Assembly (NCBI GenBank): GCA_004296145.1
Contig: SEBM01000190.1
Span: forward strand, 1 to 7,576
Length of the DNA: 7,576 nucleotides
Direction: 5' to 3'
Origin: Flavobacterium sp.
GTDB taxonomy: Bacteria > Bacteroidota > Bacteroidia > Flavobacteriales > Flavobacteriaceae
Numbering within the stretch: position 1 is the first letter of the stretch; each line of letters begins with the position of its first letter. The position numbers were made by a program, and so were the translations under genes. The notes beneath the pieces are model-generated. The model had not been told where the DNA came from and made no database searches. It saw only the letters and a list, made by a program, of their open reading frames with translations. Positions 1 through 6,442 of this stretch are shown piece after piece.

Positions 1-96
1 GAAGATAGATTTATATTTAAATAGAAAACGACAACTTTTCAATTTTATTGATTTATGTTGTAAGGTAATGGATGTTAGTGGTTTAAGTTTTTTTAG

Positions 97-104
97 TAAA
101 TTTG
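97..104 (+). promoter_or_regulatory. Candidate -7 promoter box of the desaturase gene
   Basis: TAAATTTG matches the Bacteroidetes primary-sigma -7 consensus TAnnTTTG exactly and lies 26 nt before the ATG at 131. No good -33 TTG sits at the expected distance; the nearest is a weak TTAG at 75-78. The box is therefore good but the promoter is incomplete by eye. Positions 1-96 hold no convincing gene. Confidence 0.45.
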
Positions 105-130
105 AGGTGTAATTTCTAGCCAGTAACCAT

Positions 131-1234
131 ATGGAAAAATTAAAACGACCGGTTTTTGTAAAACCCGGAACTGATGATTTTTTTAAAAAGATGCGTTTAG
201 AAGTCAATGAAACGGTCTTAAAGGATTCATCTTTATACGTTACAAATATTATAAAGTCTGTCGGGCTTTTAGTAGTTTTCTTTTTGTTTTATGCCTGTAT
301 TTTAGTTTTCGGAAATCATACACCATTCTTGTTTCTTTTTTATATCCTTTCCGGGATAACCATGATTGTATTGTTTATCAATGCTTTTCATGATGCAGCG
401 CACGGATCATTATTCAAAAAGTCACGAAATAATGACTTGTTTCTGTATGTTTTAGAGTTATTTGGCAGCAACCACTGGCTTTGGATGCGTCGGCATATTG
501 GTCTTCATCACGCATTTACAAATGTGCAGGATTGGGATATAGACATTAAACAAAGTGATATAGTCAGGATTTTTCCAAACAGTCCGTGGTATCATTATCA
601 TAAATATCAGCATATTTATATGTGGCTTATTTATCCTTTTTATAGTCTTAACTGGATTTATATCAGAGACTTTAAAGATTTTTTTGGAAAGAAAAATAAC
701 TATGTCAAAAAAATAGTAGACAAAATTCCGCAACAGGAAATTTACAGGTTATTTGCAGCAAAAATTATAAATCTCGTTTACCTGCTTTTTATTCCGATGT
801 ATTTTTTAAACCAGCCTTGGTATGTGGTTTTGTGCGCTTGGTTTGCGATGCACATGTCTGCCAGCGTGGTTGGGGTAGTGGCACTTGTTTCTACGCATGT
901 AGACGAAGATGCTCAATTTCCGGGCACAGATGAAGAAGGAAATCTTTCTGACACCTGGGCAATGCATCAAATGGTTGTGACCAAAGATTTTAGTACAGAA
1001 AGCAAATTGGCCAATTTTTTATACGGAGGTTTTACGCATCACGTCGCGCATCATCTTTTTCCGAATGTTGGGCATACTTATTATCCGTATATAACACCAA
1101 TTATAAAACGTTATGCGGCAGAATATAATTTACCTTATACTTCTTATCCTTTTTATCAGGCTGTTCGTTCGCATTTTAGAATGCTGAAAAACAAAGGTGT
1201 AAAGGAGAATATTATGATTACGGGAGAAATATAA
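131..1234 (+). CDS. Membrane fatty acid desaturase (acyl-CoA/acyl-lipid type)
   Basis: Predicted integral-membrane di-iron desaturase that introduces a cis double bond into fatty acyl chains, adjusting membrane fluidity. All three histidine boxes are visible: HDAAH at residues 87-91, HIGLHH at 122-127 and HHVAHH at 303-308. Hydrophobic segments lie around 38-60, 65-85, 160-175 and 212-255, giving the usual two membrane hairpins with the histidines on the cytoplasmic side. The 367-residue length suits the stand-alone Delta6-FADS-like family annotated in Bacteroidetes as acyl-CoA or linoleoyl-CoA desaturase. There is no fused cytochrome b5 domain, and the third box begins with His instead of the Gln of front-end desaturases, so electrons must come from a separate carrier and the double-bond position cannot be told. 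The ATG at 131 starts a hydrophilic N-terminus typical of the family. The 3' end converges with the next gene across 6 nt. Confidence 0.9.
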   Translation: MEKLKRPVFVKPGTDDFFKKMRLEVNETVLKDSSLYVTNIIKSVGLLVVFFLFYACILVFGNHTPFLFLFYILSGITMIVLFINAFHDAAHGSLFKKSRNNDLFLYVLELFGSNHWLWMRRHIGLHHAFTNVQDWDIDIKQSDIVRIFPNSPWYHYHKYQHIYMWLIYPFYSLNWIYIRDFKDFFGKKNNYVKKIVDKIPQQEIYRLFAAKIINLVYLLFIPMYFLNQPWYVVLCAWFAMHMSASVVGVVALVSTHVDEDAQFPGTDEEGNLSDTWAMHQMVVTKDFSTESKLANFLYGGFTHHVAHHLFPNVGHTYYPYITPIIKRYAAEYNLPYTSYPFYQAVRSHFRMLKNKGVKENIMITGEI

Positions 1235-1240
1235 AACAGT

Positions 1241-1927
1241 TTAAACAGCTACATTATTTTTTACTCCTTTTGCCAAAAGCCAAAAAATCATTGCAAATTC
1301 TGCTATTGAAGATGTTATTCCGACCAGCATACCTGTTACAGGATGATAATCCGGAAACAAAATAAAAGTTGTTGCATCTATCAAATAAGCTGTTCCTCCG
1401 ACAATTAAAAGTATTCCGAAAATTTTTGGAATAAAATTAGACCGATAAGCTAATTGCCCAAAAGGAAGTAACCAAAGTCCCCAGAAAATTCCAATTAATA
1501 CATTTCCTTTTCCGTACATTTTTAAACTTAACATCGCCAGACTGTTTTGTTCAATGGAAGAAAAATTGGTCATAAATTTCTCTTTCAGGATTAACAGTAT
1601 ATAATACTCATTAAAAATAATCAGAAAGGCAATAGGAACACCTACAATCACCAATGCAACCAGTGTACGGGCTAAGTGGGCATTTACATCTTTGAATAAA
1701 TTATATAAAGTCAGTGCTAAAAACACAAATGTGGTCTGGCAAATCAGACTACTCAAAATACCAAATCTGAATAGTAATTCATGATCCAGAATGTTCTTTG
1801 CCGTCAGATTTATATCGCTGGTTACAAATAATTGTACGGGTACATACATGATTCCGAAGACGCCGGTTATTGCAATTAGAAGATATAGAAGGCCTGCTTT
1901 TCTTGCTGTCTTTTTTTCTGCACTCAT
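1241..1927 (-). CDS. DUF4386-family membrane protein
   Basis: Integral membrane protein of 228 residues with about six hydrophobic helices, near residues 12-32, 53-77, 88-114, 143-161, 168-190 and 199-220, and a short basic N-terminus. The pattern is that of the DUF4386 family: an early ARKAGLLYLL segment, a conserved WGLWLLPFGQLAYRS block at 150-163, then an IPKIFGILLIVGGTAYLID stretch at 166-184. The family has no established biochemical function and no catalytic motif is visible. The ATG at 1927 is preceded by AT-rich sequence, and the N-terminus fits family members. It is probably monocistronic: the upstream neighbour on the same strand is 220 nt away, with a structured element between. 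Its stop codon faces that of the desaturase. Family assignment is from memory of the motif pattern. Confidence 0.8.
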   Translation of the reverse strand: MSAEKKTARKAGLLYLLIAITGVFGIMYVPVQLFVTSDINLTAKNILDHELLFRFGILSSLICQTTFVFLALTLYNLFKDVNAHLARTLVALVIVGVPIAFLIIFNEYYILLILKEKFMTNFSSIEQNSLAMLSLKMYGKGNVLIGIFWGLWLLPFGQLAYRSNFIPKIFGILLIVGGTAYLIDATTFILFPDYHPVTGMLVGITSSIAEFAMIFWLLAKGVKNNVAV

Positions 1928-2034
1928 AATAATATGATTTAGTTAGAAGTAAGACGCTAATGATTTGTTATTGTTACAGTTAAAAGATTAAAACGGTATG
2001 GAGTCAGTTTTTTAAAAAACGAAAATACATAATC

Positions 2035-2104
2035 TAGCCCCGATAGTAGCGGTATCCTCTGGTGGTGGGGTTCACCACCAGAGATATAGCAGATAGCGGG
2101 ACTA
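2035..2104. ncRNA. Structured intergenic hairpin element, possibly Flavo-1-like RNA
   Basis: The sequence forms a perfect 11-bp stem, CTCTGGTGGTG (2057-2067) with CACCACCAGAG (2073-2083), closed by a 5-nt GGGTT loop. Pairing can continue below a bulged C2056 (TAT 2053-2055 with ATA 2084-2086). After an internal loop, an outer helix forms from TAG (2035-2037) with CTA (2102-2104) and CCCG (2039-2042) with CGGG (2097-2100), leaving one C-A mismatch. The internal loops carry related GATAG/TAGC motifs on both sides. From memory, elements of the form AGCCCCGATAG...GATATAGC...GCGGGA recur in flavobacterial intergenic DNA with constant flanks and a variable apical stem; this may be the Rfam Flavo-1 motif, but I could not verify that. 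No U-tract follows immediately on either strand, so it is not a classical terminator. The functional strand is unknown. Confidence 0.6.
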
Positions 2105-2147
2105 AAGGTGTTTTTAAAATAAATGTTTTTGCTGCTAATAAATAATA

Positions 2148-2717
2148 TTAACTTGATTTTGCCTGTAAGTATTTCAGGGTTTTAAGGATATTCGGAATGT
2201 CTTTTACCTTGGTTTCTGTCCAGAAATATTTGTCTTTGTAGTTGGTGTCTTTTATGGCTATCGTGAAAATTTGATTGTTGTTGTAAATTTCAAATTTGAA
2301 TTGTACTTCTTTGGTGTTGAAGATATATTTTGCTGTTCGTTTTTTGGCAGGATTAGATTCTAAACTCGGAATCACATAATCCTGAAGCCAGACAATCAGA
2401 TCAGGGATTTCATCTAGTCCGATCCAGGCATTTTCTTTGGTGTAAACTTCGGGGTTGTTTTCGCGGTACTTAATGATGAAACTGCTTTCTACGACTAAAC
2501 CGTTTATTTTTTTGTTATTCTTTAAGTTGATTATTTCTGATGGATAAAAAGCAACACTTTCTCCAAAACCGGATTTGAATATCGTTTTTTCGTTTTCATC
2601 CATATTGACCTGAACGCTGCCGGAATTTTCGATAAATTTTGTAGGTTCAGCATATTGTTTTTCCTGTGAAAAGCCCAAAAAAGGAAGCACTAGTAATGAG
2701 ATGATAAATTTTTTCAT
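2148..2717 (-). CDS. Secreted hypothetical protein with signal peptide
   Basis: I do not recognise the family. The 189-residue product begins with a type I signal peptide: a KK charge pair, a hydrophobic core over residues 4-15, and likely cleavage after Ser17 (LGFS/QEK), the Gln at +1 being common in Bacteroidetes. There is no lipobox cysteine, and no cysteine at all in the mature part. The mature protein is mixed alpha/beta and rich in Lys, Asn and Glu, with a WIGLDEIPDLIVWLQDYV helix-like stretch around 98-115 and beta-like segments near 131-156. No catalytic motif is seen, and no C-terminal sorting domain. It is probably periplasmic or exported. It is divergent from the dipeptidase gene across a 104-nt region. 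No classical terminator follows it; the hairpin element ends about 44 nt beyond its stop and could protect its mRNA 3' end. Confidence 0.8.
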   Translation of the reverse strand: MKKFIISLLVLPFLGFSQEKQYAEPTKFIENSGSVQVNMDENEKTIFKSGFGESVAFYPSEIINLKNNKKINGLVVESSFIIKYRENNPEVYTKENAWIGLDEIPDLIVWLQDYVIPSLESNPAKKRTAKYIFNTKEVQFKFEIYNNNQIFTIAIKDTNYKDKYFWTETKVKDIPNILKTLKYLQAKSS

Positions 2718-2752
2718 GGTTTAAAATTTTGATGATTAGTACAGCAGTTGAA

Positions 2753-2783
2753 TTTTTGTTTAGATTTATTATTTCTATATTTA
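2753..2783 (+). promoter_or_regulatory. Weak candidate promoter of the dipeptidase gene
   Basis: TTTTTG at 2753-2758 could serve as the -33 element. It is followed after 17 nt by TATATTTA (2776-2783), seven of eight positions of the TAnnTTTG consensus with the final G replaced by A. An overlapping TTACTTTG at 2781-2788 is an alternative. It lies in the divergent region between the two secreted-protein genes, about 40 nt before the ATG at 2822. The region is very AT-rich, so chance matches are likely. Confidence 0.3.
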
Positions 2784-2821
2784 CTTTGAGAATTTTTTTA
2801 CAATCTTAAATCGCTAATTTC

Positions 2822-3475
2822 ATGCCAAAATCGATACAATTTTTACTGACTGTTTTTGCATTTTTTGGAGTTATTAATGCTAACGCTCAGCATGAAGCAT
2901 ACTCAAGTCCTGTGCCACACGAAATCGCAGATACCACTTTTGTAAACCTGAAGGATTATAGCAAAGATTTTGTTTATGATATGAAATATGCAACTGACGA
3001 TAACTTTCTGAAAGCAAAAGTATATGATTGTGCGGAGTGTTTTCTGCGTTTAAAAACCGTTAAAGCGTTGATTGCTGCCAATGAAGATTTTATAAAAAAA
3101 GGCTATAAAATAAAACTTTACGACTGCTACAGGCCTTTGTCGATTCAGAAAAAAATGTGGGAGATTGTGTCGGATCCAAAATATGTGGCTGATCCAAAAA
3201 AAGGCTCCATCCATAATAGAGGAGGAGCCGTAGATATTTCTATTGTTGATGCCAATGGAAAAGAAGTTGATATGGGAACTTCTTTTGATTTTTTCGGAAT
3301 CCAGGCCAGTCATAATTACACTAAATTTTCTAAAAAGATTCTTTCGAACAGAAAATTTCTTAAAAGTATAATGATTAAAAATGGCTTTAATTCTTTTGAT
3401 TCAGAATGGTGGCATTATAATTTAAAAACCGGTTTGAAAGATAATGTATCAAACGAAAAATGGAAATGCGACTAA
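2822..3475 (+). CDS. Exported D-alanyl-D-alanine dipeptidase (VanX/DdpX-like, peptidase M15D)
   Basis: Predicted zinc dipeptidase that hydrolyses D-Ala-D-Ala, so a likely role is recovery of D-alanine released from peptidoglycan. The VanX signatures are present: SIHNRGGAVD at residues 129-138 supplies zinc ligands His131 and Asp138, EWWHY at 195-199 supplies the catalytic Glu195 and third ligand His198, and YRP at 103-105 carries the conserved transition-state Arg. The family-typical DMGTSFDFF block is at 150-158. Residues 1-22 form a signal peptide with probable cleavage ANA/QHE, placing the enzyme in the periplasm, unlike cytoplasmic VanX of Gram-positive resistance operons. The 217-residue length is normal for the family plus signal peptide. 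Cys70 and Cys73 form a CxxC near the N-terminal lobe; Cys102 and Cys216 are also present. No vanH or vanA-like gene is nearby, so glycopeptide resistance is not implied. Its stop is 1 nt from that of the converging gene. Confidence 0.9.
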   Translation: MPKSIQFLLTVFAFFGVINANAQHEAYSSPVPHEIADTTFVNLKDYSKDFVYDMKYATDDNFLKAKVYDCAECFLRLKTVKALIAANEDFIKKGYKIKLYDCYRPLSIQKKMWEIVSDPKYVADPKKGSIHNRGGAVDISIVDANGKEVDMGTSFDFFGIQASHNYTKFSKKILSNRKFLKSIMIKNGFNSFDSEWWHYNLKTGLKDNVSNEKWKCD

Positions 3476-3476
3476 T

Positions 3477-4043
3477 TTATTCGACGCATCTAATGTTTTC
3501 CATGAAATAAGTATTCGGATGTGTTACTTTTCCGTTTAGTTCAGAAGTTAATTCTCTTTTTACGATATAATCTTCAGTATCAGTTAAATATTTAACGCGC
3601 ATAATCGAAATTGGAGATTTTTTCAATTCTTCATAGTTATCTTTCATAAACATAAAAATCCCTGTGGTTACGCGGTTATCAAAACCTTTTTCATCACGAA
3701 TAAGTGTTCCGCAGTTTTCCTGATTAATATGCAGTAGTGTTACTATTTTTCCGTTTTCTAATTGTAAAAAAACTTTTGAGTTTTTGTCAAAACAATTGGC
3801 TTTTATAAAATCTTTACTTTTCTGGATAAGTTGCAGATTCAGAGTTGGTAAACCATCTGTTTGTGCTAATGAGAAGAAAACATAACTGAAGCTTCCTCCA
3901 AAATATTTTTCACTCATCAGGTATTCGTTTGTTACTTTATAAGTACCAATTGAGTCATTTACATTTGCGCTGTATTCGCATGGTTTTTGGGCAAATGCTG
4001 TAAAGGTTAATAAGAAAAAAATCAGGGTAATTAGTTGTTTCAT
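3477..4043 (-). CDS. Secreted conserved hypothetical protein
   Basis: Unrecognised function; similar proteins of about 190 residues occur in flavobacteria as far as I recall. I start it at the ATG at 4043 (188 residues), where MKQLITLIFF opens a textbook signal peptide with cleavage AFA/QKP after residue 18. The open frame extends to a TTG at 4064, but that adds only seven polar residues ahead of the signal peptide and is less likely. The mature part has four cysteines (22, 84, 111, 186), consistent with two disulfides in the periplasm, and no lipobox. Notable stretches are DGLPTLNLQLIQKS (63-76) and FLQLENGKIVTLLHI (92-106), suggesting a beta-rich fold. It lies 65 nt downstream of the methyltransferase gene on the same strand with no clear terminator between, so it may be the last gene of that transcript. 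It converges with the dipeptidase gene. Confidence 0.8.
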   Translation of the reverse strand: MKQLITLIFFLLTFTAFAQKPCEYSANVNDSIGTYKVTNEYLMSEKYFGGSFSYVFFSLAQTDGLPTLNLQLIQKSKDFIKANCFDKNSKVFLQLENGKIVTLLHINQENCGTLIRDEKGFDNRVTTGIFMFMKDNYEELKKSPISIMRVKYLTDTEDYIVKRELTSELNGKVTHPNTYFMENIRCVE

Positions 4044-4108
4044 TTTTAGGTTATTTTTCTGCAAATTAAAACTATTTTGTTTTCATTTTTATCAGTTGTA
4101 AAAAAACA

Positions 4109-5227
4109 TTACAAATTTCCACCATTTTTTATTTTCCATTTTTTTCGGATGTTCTCTACCGTGTCCGGAAAATTTCTTGTAGTTACGTTTGCCTGCTGGT
4201 TTAAGAGCTCGGTTTTCATATCAGTTTTGCTGTATGAAATGACTTTTTCGATCTCAAAACTTCGCCCCGGAAAATCAATTAATTCTTCTGATGTATACAA
4301 ATGAGAATGTTTGTGCAGTTTATTGATGTCGAAAAAAGCACTCACTTCATCAAATCCGCCCGATTTCATAATGGCGGCATTGGGCTCGTAAAGATATTTT
4401 TGTGGTACATGAAAAGAAGCAAAATTAGAATCATTGTTTAAATCAAATTCAAACGTTTCTGTTTTGTCTTTTAAGATATTGGCCGTTTTAATTGTTATTC
4501 CGCCGGAATAGTTATTATGAATTTCAAAAAGCAATTCCTTAACTTCATTTTCCAGCGCAATGATGTGAATGTTTTTTACAAATTTTAATTCTGATAATCC
4601 TGCAGAAATATCCAGCAATGGAGCCGTTTTTATTAATACGGAATTTGTTTTTTCAAAATAAAAATCAAGTAATTCGGGTACATTTGGCAAACAGTCTTTG
4701 AGCATAAAAACTTTACCTTTTGCATCATTTCTTCGGGATGGATCAATATACATCCAATCCCATTTTTGATTCAATTGGTTTAAAACATTAGTAGAATCAT
4801 CTGCATAAAAACTGCAATTTGCTACTGACAAACGCTCAAAATTATGTTTTACAATTGCAGATAAATCTTCATTTATTTCGCAATGTGCTATGTTTTTGAA
4901 TTGTTTCGAAAAGTAATAATCATCAACTCCAAAACCTCCTGTAAGGTCGATTAAGGTTTCTCCGGAAATTAAAGAAGCTTTGTAAGCTGCAGTTTTTTCA
5001 GAAGATGTTTGTTCTACAGAAATTTTACTCGGATAAATAATATTCTCTGTAGAAAACCAGGTTGGTAATTTTTCTTTTGCTTTTGTTTTTGCTTCTATTT
5101 GATTTAAAATTAAAATCCAGTCAACTTCAGGAAACGGATTTTTCTGAAGTGCTAATTTTGAAATTGAAGCACCAATATTCTGATTTATAAAATCCTGAAT
5201 GTTTTGGTGCAAAATAGAAGTATTCAA
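4109..5227 (-). CDS. THUMP-like / PG_1098-family class I SAM-dependent methyltransferase
   Basis: Predicted S-adenosylmethionine-dependent methyltransferase, probably acting on RNA, substrate unknown. The Rossmann core spans about residues 75-235. Motif I, LIDLTGGFGVDDYYFS (92-107), is the SAM-binding glycine loop, with acidic Glu117 at the end of the next strand. DPSRR at 162-166 takes the place of the catalytic motif IV. An N-terminal helical region (1-70) carries the LPTWF signature at 54-58. The C-terminal half matches the PG_1098 ferredoxin-like domain (about 270-315, YEPNAAIMKSGGF) and the THUMP-like domain (about 320-370, ending VTTRNFPDTVENIRKKW). The length of 372 is near the family norm. 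The start codon appears to be TTG at 5227: no ATG lies nearby in frame and the N-terminus from this TTG matches what I remember of homologues. It begins 2 nt after the permease stop codon, so translation is probably coupled. Domain names are from memory. Confidence 0.85.
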   Translation of the reverse strand: MNTSILHQNIQDFINQNIGASISKLALQKNPFPEVDWILILNQIEAKTKAKEKLPTWFSTENIIYPSKISVEQTSSEKTAAYKASLISGETLIDLTGGFGVDDYYFSKQFKNIAHCEINEDLSAIVKHNFERLSVANCSFYADDSTNVLNQLNQKWDWMYIDPSRRNDAKGKVFMLKDCLPNVPELLDFYFEKTNSVLIKTAPLLDISAGLSELKFVKNIHIIALENEVKELLFEIHNNYSGGITIKTANILKDKTETFEFDLNNDSNFASFHVPQKYLYEPNAAIMKSGGFDEVSAFFDINKLHKHSHLYTSEELIDFPGRSFEIEKVISYSKTDMKTELLNQQANVTTRNFPDTVENIRKKWKIKNGGNL

Positions 5228-5229
5228 TG

Positions 5230-6321
5230 CTAAATTCTTTCGGTTAATACAGAGACAATTTTGTTTTCAGGAAAAAACTCTTTCAGGATTACTTTTAACA
5301 TTGTAAAAACGGGAACTGCGATAATCATTCCGACAATTCCAAAAGTAATTCCGCTGATTAAAGTAATCAGGAATATTTCCAGCGGGTGCGAATTTACACT
5401 TTTTGACGAAATTATAGGCTGACTAATATTATTATCAATAGCCTGAACGACTAAAAATCCTATGACAACATATATTGTTCTTGGCAGGATTTCAGTTTGA
5501 AAATCGCTTCCAATCATACTGATCATGGTTAAAATAGCAGCTAAAACAGTTCCGATAATAGGCCCGATATACGGAATTATATTTAGTATGGCACACAGAA
5601 ATGCAATAACAAGTGCATTCTGGTTTCCGAAAATTAATAAAACAATCAGATAAAGTATAAATACAACAGTTAACTGAAGCAATAAACCAATAAAATAACG
5701 TGTCAGCAAATGGTTGATTTTTGTAATAGAATTAAGGATTTTGTCTTCATTAGAATCCGGAAGAATTCTTCTTGCCTGCGATTTAAATAAATCCTGATCT
5801 TTTATAAAAAAGAAAGTGATAAAAAATACCGATACCAATCCCATTCCCATATCGGCCATAAAACCTAAAATAGAATTGATAAATCTTGTAAAATAAGTAA
5901 AATCAAGCATTGAAGTTACTTTTGAGTCTTTCAGCATTTTATTCAAATCTACATGCTGAATATTAAAATAGGATTCGATACTTGCTTCGGTAGAAATAAA
6001 TTGTTCCTGTAATTTATGCGTATCCAATAACGATAAATTATTTGCCTGTGAAATAATCAGCGGGACAAATAAGAAGATAAAACCAACCATTATCAATATA
6101 AAGAAAATGATTGTCGTTGAAGCTGCTAGTGAATTACCAAATTTTAGTTTATTTTTTAAAAACAACACCAACGGATTTGCAATAAGGCACAATATCAGCG
6201 AAATGCATAAATATACGATGACAGTTTGTATTTCGTATAAAAAGTACAAAATAATGCCAACAACTAATATAGTGGCCAAAGCTCTTAAGATTCCGTTTGA
6301 TATAATTTTTGATGTTATCAT
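5230..6321 (-). CDS. AI-2E family transporter (PerM/TqsA-like permease)
   Basis: Polytopic inner-membrane protein of 363 residues belonging to the AI-2 exporter (UPF0118) superfamily. Hydrophobic helices appear near 12-30, 32-56, 65-90, 148-173, 207-231, 236-265, 280-297 and 312-345, with a large extracytoplasmic loop around 92-145. Family signatures are NIIPYIGPIIG at 247-257 and the conserved QAIDNNISQPIISSKSV block at 293-309, followed by HPLEIFLITLISG. Members include the TqsA autoinducer-2 exporter but also Na+/H+ antiporters and others, so the substrate cannot be assigned. The start at ATG 6321 gives a normal N-terminus. It heads a likely operon with the methyltransferase. The M43 terminator upstream separates it from the preceding gene. 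Confidence 0.88.
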   Translation of the reverse strand: MITSKIISNGILRALATILVVGIILYFLYEIQTVIVYLCISLILCLIANPLVLFLKNKLKFGNSLAASTTIIFFILIMVGFIFLFVPLIISQANNLSLLDTHKLQEQFISTEASIESYFNIQHVDLNKMLKDSKVTSMLDFTYFTRFINSILGFMADMGMGLVSVFFITFFFIKDQDLFKSQARRILPDSNEDKILNSITKINHLLTRYFIGLLLQLTVVFILYLIVLLIFGNQNALVIAFLCAILNIIPYIGPIIGTVLAAILTMISMIGSDFQTEILPRTIYVVIGFLVVQAIDNNISQPIISSKSVNSHPLEIFLITLISGITFGIVGMIIAVPVFTMLKVILKEFFPENKIVSVLTERI

Positions 6322-6349
6322 ATTGGGGTTTTAAAATAATTTTTTAGAG

Positions 6350-6357
6350 TAAATATA
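6350..6357 (-). promoter_or_regulatory. Candidate -7 box for the permease-methyltransferase operon
   Basis: On the minus strand the sequence reads TATATTTA, seven of eight positions of TAnnTTTG, 28 nt before the ATG at 6321. It lies between the M43 terminator and the permease gene, where a promoter is needed. No good TTG is found 17-23 nt upstream, so support is limited. Confidence 0.3.
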
Positions 6358-6388
6358 GGAAAAAGCTTTTGAATTTATTACCTCTAAC

Positions 6389-6418
6389 AAAAAAAGCGGG
6401 ATGATAACATCCCGCTTT
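6389..6418 (-). terminator. Intrinsic terminator of the M43 protease gene
   Basis: Read on the minus strand, a perfect 11-bp stem AAAGCGGGATG / CATCCCGCTTT (6418-6408 with 6403-6393) encloses a 4-nt loop TTAT and runs into a seven-T tract ending at 6389. It begins about 25 nt after the protease stop codon at 6443. The GC-rich stem core followed directly by the U-tract makes this the clearest regulatory structure in the window. In the opposite direction the U-run follows only after an AT-rich gap, so it works mainly for the minus strand. Confidence 0.9.
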
Positions 6419-6442
6419 AAAATATAATTATTTTTTTTTGGA

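Noticed and set aside
458..733. 91-codon minus-strand frame within the desaturase gene
   Set aside because: It lies wholly antisense to conserved histidine-box coding sequence and looks like a shadow frame.
2007..2020. GTTTTTTAAAAAAC perfect 14-nt palindrome next to the structured element
   Set aside because: It is an A/T run with no loop, so it cannot form a stable hairpin; it is expected in DNA this AT-rich.
3203..3229. GGCTCC...GGAGCC inverted repeat inside the dipeptidase gene
   Set aside because: A 6-bp stem with a 15-nt loop falls in the codons for the invariant SxHxxGxAxD motif, so protein coding explains it.
2822..3475. Vancomycin resistance determinant
   Set aside because: The VanX-like enzyme carries an export signal, and no ligase, dehydrogenase or two-component genes accompany it.
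4044..4064. Seven-residue N-terminal extension from a TTG start on the secreted protein
   Set aside because: It would place polar residues before an otherwise ideal signal peptide beginning at the ATG at 4043.
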